Assembly (NCBI RefSeq): GCF_019449565.1
Contig: NZ_JAGRPM010000088.1
Coordinates: 1 to 64,000, forward strand
Origin: Rhodoblastus sp.
GTDB lineage: Bacteria; Pseudomonadota; Alphaproteobacteria; Rhizobiales; Beijerinckiaceae
Length of the DNA: 64,000 bases
Direction of reading: 5' to 3'
Positions 37,624 to 46,067 of the stretch are shown one piece after another. The translations under genes and the position numbers were made by a program. The notes beneath the pieces were generated by a model. It saw only the letters and a list, made by a program, of their open reading frames with translations. It was not told where the DNA came from and did no database searches. The first letter of the stretch is position 1. Each line of letters opens with the position of its first letter.

Positions 37624-38547
37624 CTATTCGGCCGCCTGCCGCCAGGCGCCATTCAGTCCGAGGCCCGTCCGGGCGCCCGCCGGCGCGATCTGGGCGATGA
37701 GGCGGGTCAGGTCGGCCTTGAGCCCGGCAAAGCCGGGGCCAAGCGTGAGGCTCTTTTCGTCCATATAAAGCGCGCGATTGATCTCGATCTGCAACACATG
37801 GCGGTTGTGCGAGCGAATGGCGTAGTTTTCCGTGATGAAGCCGCCGGCATAGGGCTTGTTGCGCGCGACGCGATAGCCCATGCCCGAAAGCAGGGCATGA
37901 ACCTTGTGGGAAAAGGCCGGGTCGCAGCTTGCGCCATAGCGGTCGCCAATGACGATATCGGCGTTGATCGGCTCATAGGGACGGCGGGAATCGCCGGTCG
38001 GCACGCGCGAAGGCATGGAATGGCAGTCGATGAGATAGACGGCGCCGAATTGCCGCTCGGTCCGGTTCATCAAGGCTTCGAGCCTTGCGTGATAGGGCTT
38101 GTAGAAGGCTTCGATCCGCGCCAGCCCCTCCGCGAGCGGAACGCGGTCTCGATAAATGGCCCGGCCTTCGGCAACGACGCGGGCGAGGGTGCCAAGGCCG
38201 CCGGCGACGCGCAAGGAGCGCGTGTTGGCGTAGTGAGGCGGCGCCTGGTCGAATAATTTGGGGTCGAGTTCGTAAGGCTCTCGATTGACGTCGAGAAAGG
38301 CGCGCGGAAAATTGGCGCGGAGCAGGGGGGCGCCATACAGCGGCGCGGCGGCGAAGAGCTCGTCCACAGCGACGTCTTCCGAGCTGCGCAGGGTCTGCAG
38401 GTCCAGCGCAGAGGCGGCGAGGAAGGCGGCCGGATAGGCCCGGCCGGAATGCGGCGAGGAAAAGACAAGCGGCGAGATCAGCCGTTCAGGCTCAATCGTC
38501 TCGCAATGCGGTCTGACGCGAGCCGCGTCGTCCGCGAGAACGTGCAT
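37624..38547 (-). CDS. N-formylglutamate amidohydrolase family protein
   Basis: The 307-residue product matches the FGase/HutG2 family: FSSPHSGRAYPAAFL, a DVNREPYELD motif, LIDCHSMPS with probable metal ligands, and GGFITENYAIRSHNRHVLQIEINRALYMDE. The family hydrolyses N-formylglutamate at the end of histidine breakdown, but single copies outside hut operons may act on other N-acyl compounds. No hut genes are adjacent. I used the ATG at 38547. Confidence 0.9.
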   Translation of the reverse strand: MHVLADDAARVRPHCETIEPERLISPLVFSSPHSGRAYPAAFLAASALDLQTLRSSEDVAVDELFAAAPLYGAPLLRANFPRAFLDVNREPYELDPKLFDQAPPHYANTRSLRVAGGLGTLARVVAEGRAIYRDRVPLAEGLARIEAFYKPYHARLEALMNRTERQFGAVYLIDCHSMPSRVPTGDSRRPYEPINADIVIGDRYGASCDPAFSHKVHALLSGMGYRVARNKPYAGGFITENYAIRSHNRHVLQIEINRALYMDEKSLTLGPGFAGLKADLTRLIAQIAPAGARTGLGLNGAWRQAAE

Positions 38548-38754
38548 TTGTCCAATCCTGATTCTGGCTGAAGCCGGTCCTGACCGGCTCCTCCCGTCGT
38601 TAGCAAACATGATGCCGCGCGGGGAGAATGTCCAGCCTGTCGCCCGGGCGCCACGAAAAGAACGAAATGCGTTAACTGTCGCCGCATTTTAATGATTTTT
38701 CATCTGTTGTTTACCACGATGGGTCTTTAACTGGTTCGCAAGAACGAGGGTGTC

Positions 38755-39135
38755 ATGAACCACCAAATCCAGTCATCGGTGAAGATCCTGCTTGCGGAAG
38801 ACGACAACGACATGCGTCGTTTTCTCGTCAAGGCGCTACAAAACGCCGGCTATGCCGTCATTTCCTTCGACAACGGTCTCGCGGCCTATAACCGGCTGCG
38901 CGAGGAGCCGTTCGAACTTCTGCTCACGGATATCGTGATGCCGGAAATGGACGGCATCGAACTCGCGCGCCGCGCCACCGAGCTCGACCCGGACATCAAG
39001 GTGATGTTCATCACTGGCTTTGCGGCCGTCGCGCTCAATCCTGACAATCAGGCGCCGCGCCAGGCCAAGATTCTCTCCAAGCCATTCCATTTGCGCGATC
39101 TGGTCAATGAAGTGACCCGTTTGCTGGCGGCCTGA
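38755..39135 (+). CDS. cpdR: CpdR, single-domain response regulator
   Basis: The 126-residue product is a receiver domain only: acidic pair in LLAEDDNDMRRFL, phospho-acceptor Asp in LLLTDIVMPEMDG, conserved Thr in VMFITGF and Lys in ILSKPFHLRDL. In alphaproteobacteria this protein, when unphosphorylated, takes the ClpXP protease to the pole to degrade cell-cycle regulators such as CtrA. TTAA half-sites upstream (near 38672 and 38691) are not at the standard CtrA spacing. The length and motifs fit CpdR well. Confidence 0.9.
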   Translation: MNHQIQSSVKILLAEDDNDMRRFLVKALQNAGYAVISFDNGLAAYNRLREEPFELLLTDIVMPEMDGIELARRATELDPDIKVMFITGFAAVALNPDNQAPRQAKILSKPFHLRDLVNEVTRLLAA

Positions 39136-39229
39136 GCGAAGAAGCGTTTTTTTGCCGCCGACGGCTTGCGCGCACCACGGCGAATCGATATACACCCCGA
39201 ACCCTGACGGGGCCGATTCTACTGGCTTC

Positions 39230-39304
<75 letters not shown>

Positions 39305-39308
39305 TTTC

Positions 39309-39357
39309 GAAAGCCCTGGAAACGCTGAAAATCTCAGCTTCCAGGGCTTTCGCTTTT
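39309..39357 (+). terminator. Terminator of tRNA-Val
   Basis: GAAAGCCCTGGAA (39309-39321) pairs with TTCCAGGGCTTTC (39339-39351), with an inner GCTGA/TCAGC pair around AAATC, followed by GCTTTT. It starts five bases after the tRNA. An identical hairpin is present at 41753-41795. Confidence 0.9.
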
Positions 39358-39501
39358 CTAAGACCCGATCCCCGGTCAATTCAGCCGAAGCTTTGCGAAC
39401 AGTCATAAGCCTGCGCCATTTTTTCGATTTGGGAGCAAGGATCGGAGTGCGGCGAGGACTGAGCGCGCCTATCTTGCGGAGAGACTCGAAAGGCCGTCAC
39501 G

Positions 39502-40596
39502 ATGATCCGCATGATGGAAAATACGCCGCCGCATCCGGAGCCCGCATTGGACGACGAACTGTGCTGGGCCGCCGTGGTCGCGCGCGACGGGTCATTCGAC
39601 GGCAGGCTCTATTATTCCGTGGCGACGACAGGGGTATATTGCCGTCCCTCATGTCCGTCGCGGCAAGCCCGGCGCGAGAATGTTCGTTTCCATACGACGC
39701 GCGGCGCTGCTGAAGCGGCGGGCTTTCGCCCGTGCAAACGCTGCAAGCCGGACATCGCGCCCCTGCAAGAGCATTATGCGCGGACGGTGGCGCTGGCCTG
39801 CCGCTTGATCGAGACCGCCGAGGAGCCGCTCCCGCTGGAGCGTCTCGCCGGGGCCGTCGGCCTGAGCCCTTTTCACTTTCATCGCGTCTTCAAGGCGGTC
39901 GCCGGCGTGACGCCCAAGGCTTACGCTTCTGCCCATCGCCACAAGCGCGTCCGCGCCAATCTCAGGACGAGCGGGACCGTGACCGGCGCCATTCACGACT
40001 CCGGCTTCAATTCGAGCGGACGTTTCTATGCGGGCGTGTCGGAGGCGCTCGGCATGACGCCGACCGATTTCCGCAACGGCGGCGGCGGCGTTGAAATGCG
40101 TTTCGCGATCGGGGAATGTTCGCTGGGTTCGATTCTGGTCGCGGCCACAAGCAATGGCGTGGCGGCCATTTCGCTGGGCGAAGATCCCGAATCACTGCTC
40201 CGCGCGCTGCAGGACGGCTTTCCAAAAGCGAAGCTGATCGGCGGCGACGCCGCGTTCGAGCGGATCGTCGGCGCGGTCGTTGGACTGGTAGAGCGGCCGG
40301 CCGGCGGCTTCGATCTCCCACTCGACGTGCAGGGAACCGTCTTCCAGCATCGCGTCTGGCGGGCTCTACGCGACATCCCGGCCGGCGCGACGGCGACCTA
40401 TGCGCAAATCGCCGAACGGATCGGCGCGCCGACGGCGGCCCGCGCCGTCGCCGGAGCTTGCGCGGCCAACAAACTCGCGGTCGCCATTCCCTGCCATCGC
40501 GTCATTCGCAACGATGGTTCGTTGCCAGGCTATCGCTGGGGGGTGGAGCGGAAACGCGCCTTGCTCGCAAAAGAGTCGGGCAGCGAGTTGGAATGA
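39502..40596 (+). CDS. ada: Ada, methylation-response regulator and DNA methyltransferase
   Basis: The 364-residue product has all three Ada modules. The N-terminal zinc domain has VYCRPSCPSR and CKRCKPD, whose first Cys takes methyl groups from phosphotriesters. An AraC-type helix-turn-helix follows (LERLAGAVGLSPFHFHRVFK). The C-terminal O6-methylguanine methyltransferase has the active-site PCHRVIRNDG. Methylated Ada activates repair genes. It lies inside the segment bounded by the tRNA-Val 3'-end repeats. Confidence 0.95.
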   Translation: MIRMMENTPPHPEPALDDELCWAAVVARDGSFDGRLYYSVATTGVYCRPSCPSRQARRENVRFHTTRGAAEAAGFRPCKRCKPDIAPLQEHYARTVALACRLIETAEEPLPLERLAGAVGLSPFHFHRVFKAVAGVTPKAYASAHRHKRVRANLRTSGTVTGAIHDSGFNSSGRFYAGVSEALGMTPTDFRNGGGGVEMRFAIGECSLGSILVAATSNGVAAISLGEDPESLLRALQDGFPKAKLIGGDAAFERIVGAVVGLVERPAGGFDLPLDVQGTVFQHRVWRALRDIPAGATATYAQIAERIGAPTAARAVAGACAANKLAVAIPCHRVIRNDGSLPGYRWGVERKRALLAKESGSELE

Positions 40597-40607
40597 CGGC
40601 GGGCAGT

Positions 40608-41264
40608 CTAGCCCTTGCCCTGCGCCAATAGCTCCACATAGGCCTCCATTGAAAGCTCCCCGCCGGCGCCCGCGACCTGCGCCCGATCCAATGCGGGGAT
40701 CGCCTCCTGCACGATATCTAATCGCTTCCAGCCGGGCAGCGGAGCCGGGCGATCTGGTTTGGGGACGTATTTGGACTGCGCGAGTTTCTGGTGCGGATGG
40801 ATGTAGCGGGGGCAATTGACCCAGATCGCCTCAACCGCCACGCTGACCAGGAATTCCGCGCCGGGGTATTTTTCCAGGAGCGGGTGGTCGAAAAGGATCT
40901 CGGCGTCGCCCTGCACGCGCAGACGGTTGGGCGTCTGGAAATCGATGAACAGCAAACCGACTTGCGGGACGTTCATCAGGTTTCCGGCCGAATAATACAT
41001 CCCGTTGCCGTCATACCAGGGAAAGACCAGCGTCGACGGGCCTGTGATGGTCACGAATCCGCGCGCGCCGCCCTTATAGGAGACGGTTGGCCGGCCCGCC
41101 GTGTCGATTGTCGTGAGAAAGAACATGTCGAGCGACTGGATATAGGCGCTCTCCTCCTCCGCGAACTCGTTATGGACAATGGCGTTCTCCATCAGATCCG
41201 CCATCCGGCGCGAGTCGAACTTGTCCTGCAGCGCCCGATGCTGGTCGGTGTAAAACTTCGACAT
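40608..41264 (-). CDS. Pyridoxamine 5'-phosphate oxidase-family flavoprotein
   Basis: The 218-residue product shows the split-barrel FMN-binding pattern: ESAYIQSLDMFFLTTIDTAGRPTVSYKGG, then LVFPWYDGNGMYYSAGNLMNVPQVGLLFIDF and RVQGDAEIL. This larger subgroup is usually annotated as a pyridoxamine phosphate oxidase-related FMN-binding protein; the substrate is unknown and true PdxH activity is doubtful. ATG 41264 has AGGGG about ten bases upstream. It converges with ada inside the tRNA-repeat segment. Confidence 0.85.
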   Translation of the reverse strand: MSKFYTDQHRALQDKFDSRRMADLMENAIVHNEFAEEESAYIQSLDMFFLTTIDTAGRPTVSYKGGARGFVTITGPSTLVFPWYDGNGMYYSAGNLMNVPQVGLLFIDFQTPNRLRVQGDAEILFDHPLLEKYPGAEFLVSVAVEAIWVNCPRYIHPHQKLAQSKYVPKPDRPAPLPGWKRLDIVQEAIPALDRAQVAGAGGELSMEAYVELLAQGKG

Positions 41265-41440
41265 CGCAAGTCGCCCCTGCTCGATGCTGGCGGAACCCGG
41301 GTTCGCGCAACATCCGAGGATCCCACCCTCGGAAAAGCATTGGCAAGAGGCCCCTCCCGATAGCAGCCGGGAAAGCGCGGGGTTTTTCATGGAAATCATT
41401 TAGGTTCCGGAGCCGCCTTGCGCCGTCCAGCTTCCTTCCC

Positions 41441-41694
41441 TCACATTTTCGCCTTCGATCGGAAATTGACAGGCAGGTCGAAGGTCAGTTCGTTTTCCGC
41501 GATTTCCGGCGGAAGCGATCGTCGCGAGGGGAGATTTGGGCGCTGCTGTTTTCGGCGGCGCGGTCGCCGCCATCGTCGAGGGCTTCGCGGAGGCGATGCA
41601 TTATTCCTGCGCTGGTCGGCCCAATCCTCAGCGTGAGCCAGCGGGGCGGAGCTGACGAGAGCAAGGGCGGCGACGCTCCAGATTTTTCCGCCAT
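41441..41694 (-). pseudogene. Decayed secreted-protein gene with a tonB-like tail
   Basis: Read on the minus strand, ATG 41694 is followed by a frame with signal-peptide sequence (KIWSVAALALVSSAPLAHA) only after a one-base shift, and the middle (around 41540-41590) again looks shifted. The end, PEIAENELTFDLPVNFRSKAKM in part, matches the C terminus of TonB encoded at 44821. About 62 of 72 bases agree between 41441-41512 and 44821-44892. This suggests a frameshifted gene or a duplicated tonB 3' end fused to another gene. Confidence 0.55.
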
Positions 41695-41736
41695 GCGAAA
41701 ACCTTGAGGAATCCGGCCGATCGGTTAGACTCCCTT

Positions 41737-41826
41737 TCGCGCCCACCATTTCGAAAGCCCTGGAAACGCTGAAAATCTCAGCTTCCAGGGCTTTCGCTTT
41801 TCCAAGACCGCAATCCGCGGTCAATT
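41737..41826 (+). repeat. Direct repeat of the tRNA-Val 3' end and terminator
   Basis: The 66 bases at 41737-41802 are identical to 39293-39358, covering the last 12 bases of tRNA-Val and its terminator; a similar part continues to about 41826. To the left (41723-41736) a degenerate T-arm-like GGTTAGACTCCCTT is visible, but no rest of a tRNA. It may mark the end of an integrated segment or a decayed second tRNA gene. Confidence 0.85.
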
Positions 41827-41832
41827 CCCAGT

Positions 41833-42300
41833 TCAGGTTGCCGCTGCCTGCCGGATCATGCGCTTTTTCGCTCTCAGGCGGGCGATCCTGTTTCGCAGGG
41901 CGCGTTTCAGGAACCCCAATTCCTGCGAGGCGGCGCTGAGCTCCGAATAATCGCCGTCGTGGCGCGCCAGCAGTTCGGAGATGCGGCCTTTCAGGAAGCG
42001 GTATTTGGCGCCGATGGCGCCGAACAGCCGATCCCGCTTTCGGAGCCGCTTGAAACCTGACGTGGAAGCGCGATCCGACAACAAGGGAGCGTCGATGACG
42101 ACAAGCGCCGGGAGGGGCTCGCGCCGGACGGCGAATCGAACGGCAGTTTCAAGCCGATGCAGCTTCTCGCGCAACCTTAGCTTGCTCCTCTTCAGCTCGC
42201 CGAGAACCAGCGCCTCCGGGCAGGGGCGTGCGTATTCGGCGTCAATTTCCGCCTGAATCGCCGAGTGCTTGTCGCGAAGGGCTTTCAGGTAGCTATCCAT
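41833..42300 (-). CDS. Basic helical protein with DUF465-like start
   Basis: The 155-residue product begins with a helical hairpin similar to the DUF465/YdcH family (MDSYLKALRDKHSAIQAEID, then LKRSKLRLREKLHRLE). The second half is very basic (KRLRKRDRLFGAIGAKYRFLKGR, then RNRIARLRAKKRMIRQ), suggesting coiled-coil and nucleic-acid or membrane contact. The function is unknown. It starts about 100 bp from the divergent LysR gene and lies just beyond the repeat at 41737. Confidence 0.6.
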   Translation of the reverse strand: MDSYLKALRDKHSAIQAEIDAEYARPCPEALVLGELKRSKLRLREKLHRLETAVRFAVRREPLPALVVIDAPLLSDRASTSGFKRLRKRDRLFGAIGAKYRFLKGRISELLARHDGDYSELSAASQELGFLKRALRNRIARLRAKKRMIRQAAAT

Positions 42301-42397
42301 GTCTCGTTCTCCTCTTGGTCAGCGAGACAAGAATGCCGTCTTGAGGTGATAGTGCCAATTCATTGATTCAATCATCATCATAGTCTAAAACTATTGA

Positions 42398-43315
42398 ATG
42401 GCCTTTCGTCCCAGTCACCGCCAGTTGGAATATGTCGTCGCCCTGAGCGAACTCGGGCATTTTGGCCGTGCTGCGGCGCGGTGCCATGTGTCGCAGCCGA
42501 CCCTGTCCGTTCAGATCGGGCTGCTGGAAAAGCAACTCGGCGCCACCCTGTTCGAACGCACGACGAGCGGCGCCGCGCCAACGCCCGTCGGGCGTGAGAT
42601 CGTCCAGCGGGGGAAGGCTGTCCTCGCCGCGCTCGACGATATCGTGGCCATCGCCGAACAGGACGCCGTTCGTCTTGGCGGCCTCTTCAGGATCGGGACC
42701 GTGCCGAGTTTCGGGCCTTATTTCCTGCCTGCGCTGCTGCGGTTGACGCATCGCAAATATCCCGAGCTGAAGACCTATATCCGGGAGGATCGTCCGATCG
42801 ATATCGAGCGCGCCGTCGCCGACGGAACGCTGGACTGCGGGATCGGACCCGAGCCCCACGCCGACGCTCTGGCCTTTCGCGCCGTTGGGACGGAACGGCT
42901 ATTGATTGGCCTTCCAGCCGAGCATCCGTTGGCCTGTCGCGAGGCGCTGACGTTCGCCGACCTGCGCGGCGAAAAATTCTTCAGCCTTGGCGCCGGGCAC
43001 CGCCTCGCCGAAATCCTGGCCAGCCTCGCCTTGCGGACAGGCGCGGAGGTCGTCAGCGATTATGAAGGGACCAGTCTGGACGCGATCAGACAGATGGTGT
43101 CGGTCGGCATGGGCTGTTCGATTTTTCCGGAGCTTTACGCCCGCTCGGAATTCCGGGCCGACGACGATGTCGTCCTGAAATCATTGGAGGGATGGTCAGC
43201 CGAGCGCGCGGTAGGCATGTTCTGGCGGGAGAGCAGCGGCCGTATTCGGCAATATGAAAAACTCGCAACCGAGGCGGAAATCGCCGCCGCCGCCTTGGGG
43301 ATCGCGTCGCATTGA
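42398..43315 (+). CDS. LysR-family regulator, OxyR-like without the sensing cysteine
   Basis: The 305-residue product has an N-terminal winged helix-turn-helix (RQLEYVVALSELGHFGRAAARCHVSQPTLSVQI) and a LysR effector domain. Overall pattern is close to OxyR, but the place of the peroxidatic Cys (GHCL) reads GAGHRL near residue 200 and no second Cys follows. It may sense something other than peroxide. The promoter region is shared with the divergent DUF465-like gene. Catalase or peroxidase genes are not nearby. Confidence 0.85.
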   Translation: MAFRPSHRQLEYVVALSELGHFGRAAARCHVSQPTLSVQIGLLEKQLGATLFERTTSGAAPTPVGREIVQRGKAVLAALDDIVAIAEQDAVRLGGLFRIGTVPSFGPYFLPALLRLTHRKYPELKTYIREDRPIDIERAVADGTLDCGIGPEPHADALAFRAVGTERLLIGLPAEHPLACREALTFADLRGEKFFSLGAGHRLAEILASLALRTGAEVVSDYEGTSLDAIRQMVSVGMGCSIFPELYARSEFRADDDVVLKSLEGWSAERAVGMFWRESSGRIRQYEKLATEAEIAAAALGIASH

Positions 43316-43451
43316 AAGTGACAGGTTCAGCTTTCCCCTGTCAGAAATTCACCGAGGCCATTCACCTTTTATTAATCAGCGGAAGCGGACCCTCCCGAAG
43401 CGACGCCTTCCAGATGCGTTCAACGCTCACGTCGTATGAAGGGAAGAATCC

Positions 43452-43706
43452 ATGTAGAAGCTCGCTATTTTCGCCGCGTTCGCCGGTTTCCTGATCGTTG
43501 GCGCGACATCCGCCTCCGCCGCGCCGATCTCGCCAATGCCTTCGAGTCATATTGAGGGTAGCAGTCCCGAAATCACCAACGTGCAATGGGGACGCCATTG
43601 CTGGCGCGACCGCTGGGGCCGCGTCCAATGTCGAGGGGCTGCGCCGGGATGGGGACCCCGCCGCCACTGCTGGCGTGACCGCTGGGGCCGGGTCGTGTGC
43701 CGCTAA
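43452..43706 (+). pseudogene. Secreted Cys/Arg/Trp-repeat protein gene with stop at codon 2
   Basis: ATG at 43452 is followed at once by TAG (43455-43457), then by an intact frame: signal peptide KLAIFAAFAGFLIVGATSASAA and a mature part with two copies of RHCWRDRWGRVxCR, ending in TAA at 43706. This is the GCG-CRPN-like family of short exported proteins common in Hyphomicrobiales. GAAGGGAAG lies correctly upstream. Either a CAG or AAG codon has become TAG, or the base is a sequencing error; no alternative start precedes the signal peptide. Confidence 0.65.
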
Positions 43707-43965
43707 TCTGACGGGAAAACATCGCGCTGGCGACCTCGCATCCTACGGGGTCGCCAGTACGCTTTCGAAGCTATGCCGCATGGCGGCAGGTGCTGGGCGG
43801 CAAAGGCCGGACAGCCTTTGCCCCGCCTGCCAACATTTTTACGCGAGAGGTGGACGGCGATTCTCAGCGCCGCCAGTTCGGATGCGGTCCGGATCGGAAC
43901 CGACGACCAGCGCCAGCGATATCTGATAGGTTATGTAAATCGTGATCGTCAGAGGAGGCGTCGCC

Positions 43966-44712
43966 ATGAAGCGTTTCGCGCTGGCGGTCCTTTTGATCGC
44001 TTTTCTGGAAGGCGCGGCTCACGCAGGGCCCTGCGTCATCAACAACCCTTTTAACAGTCTGACGAACGTCAGGGCTGACCCGCTGAGCGCGGCGGTCCTG
44101 AAAAGACTCAAGAACGGTGATTCCGTCCAATTCATCGGGACCAAAAAAGATCAGCGAGGCAGAGAATGGGGCGGCGTCACATTTTCGAAAGCTGGCGCCA
44201 CGGGTTGGGTGTTGCGCGAATATTTGGACTGTGGGCAGCGGGAGCCCGCCCAAATGGCCAATCATCGGAAACCACCGCCAGAGACGTCGGGACCTGGTCC
44301 GGAAACGACTGCGACGGCGACAAGGCTGGTGGAACTGAAATGTGATCTCCACGGAGAATGTTCTGGTTTAAGGCGCGGAATTAATAGCGACGATCATTCG
44401 TGTCCGAGCGCGCTTGGCGTTACAGACGGCGTATACAAGCTAATTCTCAGTTATAATGATGATTTAATAACACTTATCCATCCGGACGAGATGCAAACCA
44501 CATTGCATATGGCGTGTGACGCCGACAAATGTCAGGGCTCCAGTGATGGCACACAAAAAATATCGAAATGGGCGCACGCTTTAGTTTTAACAAAAGCAAA
44601 AACTATCATTGACTATACATACCAAGTCACAACTGAGCTTGGCGACGGCATATCCTTCATGGTCACGCATGTTTATCATGGCAGTTGCAGCCGCGAGTTG
44701 CGAGGCCGATAA
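43966..44712 (+). CDS. Secreted SH3-like protein with AT-rich 3' half
   Basis: The 248-residue product has a signal peptide (MKRFALAVLLIAFLEGAAHA), a bacterial SH3-like domain (about 22-90: VINNPFNSLTNVRADPLSAAVLKRLKNGDSVQFIG, then GWVLREYLDCG), a Pro-rich linker and a C-terminal part of unknown type (about 120-248) with six cysteines. The DNA from about 44380 to 44660 is clearly AT-richer than its surroundings, so the C-terminal module may have a foreign origin. AGGAGG at 43953-43958 decides the start. Function unknown; probably periplasmic. Confidence 0.75.
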   Translation: MKRFALAVLLIAFLEGAAHAGPCVINNPFNSLTNVRADPLSAAVLKRLKNGDSVQFIGTKKDQRGREWGGVTFSKAGATGWVLREYLDCGQREPAQMANHRKPPPETSGPGPETTATATRLVELKCDLHGECSGLRRGINSDDHSCPSALGVTDGVYKLILSYNDDLITLIHPDEMQTTLHMACDADKCQGSSDGTQKISKWAHALVLTKAKTIIDYTYQVTTELGDGISFMVTHVYHGSCSRELRGR

Positions 44713-44820
44713 ATAGTGGCTGACGACAGCGGCAGTGCGGGCGACGCCGCTGGTTCGGACACGGCCGGCGCGAGCGCCGGTTCCGTCTGACGAGCCCACA
44801 TATCGTCAAGCCATCCGCCC

Positions 44821-45615
44821 TCACATCTTCGATTTCGAGCGGAAATTGACCGGCAGGTCGAAGGTCAATTCGCTATCCGAAATTTCCGGCGGCGGCGGCG
44901 GGGTCGGGTCGGCGCGCTTCATCATGGCGATCGCCGCCGTTTCGAAAATCGCGTCGCGTTCGCCGGGCGCGGCTTCCGCCTTCAGCAGATGCCCCATGCG
45001 GTCGATCCGAAAGCGCACAACGACAGTCGCGCTGCGTCCGCCGCCCTCGGCGGGATAGCGCTTGGCGTGGTCGAGATGGGCGACCAGCTTCTTTTGCCAA
45101 GTCAACCGCGCGAGCCGCGCCTGCTCAGCGAGGCCCGGCGCCGGCGCCCGGGCCTGCGTGGATTCGCGCGCCGCGAGTGAGCTTGGGGCGGCTGCGGCTT
45201 CGGACGCTTGCGCGGCTTCCGAAGCGGCGGTCGCGTTCTGCGTGACCTTGGGCTTGTCCTCGGTCGGCTTGTTGCGGGCCGGCGCGGCCTGCTGCTCGGC
45301 CTCGTCGGTATCCTGCGCCTTGGCCTCGGGCAGGTCGCTTTCCTCGATCTTCTTCTCTTGCGCGAGCGCGGCGGCGGCTGCGGTCGAGCTGTCTGCCTCG
45401 GGGCCTGGCGGCAGGAAGGAGGGTTCGCGATGCGGCGCCTCGAATTCCAGCCCGACTTCGGTCGCGTTCGCGCCCAATTCGCTATCTTCGTCGGAATTGG
45501 CGAGGCCAAAGGCGCCCAGCGCGACCGCGCCGCCGTGCAGGAAGACGGCGGCTGTCGCGGCGATAAGCCAAGGCAAGGCGAGACGGCGCGGCGGCTCGGG
45601 TGAGAAAATCTTCAT
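44821..45615 (-). CDS. tonB: TonB, energy transducer of outer-membrane transport
   Basis: The 264-residue product has one N-terminal membrane helix (LALPWLIAATAAVFLHGGAVAL), a long Ala/Glu/Pro-rich periplasmic linker (about 60-165) and a C-terminal TonB domain (about 170-245: WQKKLVAHLDHAKRYPAEGGGRSATVVVRF, then GHLLKAEAAPGE). It transmits proton-motive force from ExbBD to receptors such as the one at 47484. Its ATG overlaps the exbD stop. It ends in a LTFDLPVNFRSKSKM tail that recurs in the decayed gene at 41441. Confidence 0.93.
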   Translation of the reverse strand: MKIFSPEPPRRLALPWLIAATAAVFLHGGAVALGAFGLANSDEDSELGANATEVGLEFEAPHREPSFLPPGPEADSSTAAAAALAQEKKIEESDLPEAKAQDTDEAEQQAAPARNKPTEDKPKVTQNATAASEAAQASEAAAAPSSLAARESTQARAPAPGLAEQARLARLTWQKKLVAHLDHAKRYPAEGGGRSATVVVRFRIDRMGHLLKAEAAPGERDAIFETAAIAMMKRADPTPPPPPEISDSELTFDLPVNFRSKSKM

Positions 45616-46064
45616 GGCTGTCCTCCCGACGCGGTCTGCGCTTTCCCGGCCTCCAGCGCCACCAGCGCGATCTTGGAATAGCCGGCGCCCTTGATCAGTT
45701 CGAGTACGGCCATCAGTTCGCCATAGGCGGCCGTCTTATCCGCGCGCAGATAGATGCGGCGGTCCTTCGCCTCGCCAGCCTCCTCTCCGATCCTTTGGAC
45801 CAGATCGGCGCGGGCGACCGGCGCCTCGCCTATTGCGAGCGAGAGGTCGGCCTTGAGGCTCACATAAATCGGCTTGTCCGGCTTTTTCTGCGGCGTGGCG
45901 CTGGCGGTCGGCAGGTCGATCGGCAGGTCGACCGTCGAAATCGGCGCCGCCACCATGAAGATGATCAGCAAAACCAGAATGACGTCGATGAAGGGCGTGA
46001 CATTGATGTCATGCGCTTCGGCGAAATCATCATCGCCTTCGCTGGACGGAATGGATGCGGCCAT
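45612..46064 (-). CDS. exbD: ExbD, proton channel subunit
   Basis: The 150-residue product has the ExbD pattern: INVTPFIDVILVLLIIFMVAAP, a single membrane helix with the essential Asp, and a periplasmic domain (YLRADKTAAYGELMAVLELIKGAG). It forms the proton-driven motor with ExbB. It lies three bases after exbB and overlaps tonB, all in one minus-strand operon behind the siderophore receptor and hydroxylase genes. Confidence 0.95.
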   Translation of the reverse strand: MAASIPSSEGDDDFAEAHDINVTPFIDVILVLLIIFMVAAPISTVDLPIDLPTASATPQKKPDKPIYVSLKADLSLAIGEAPVARADLVQRIGEEAGEAKDRRIYLRADKTAAYGELMAVLELIKGAGYSKIALVALEAGKAQTASGGQP

Positions 46065-46067
46065 GGC

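Noticed and set aside
38640..38754. CtrA box upstream of cpdR
   Set aside because: TTAA half-sites are present but not at the TTAA-N7-TTAA spacing, so the evidence is too weak.
44765..44780. Hairpin CCGGCGC-GA-GCGCCGG downstream of tonB
   Set aside because: The loop is only two bases and no T-run follows on either strand, so I do not call a terminator.
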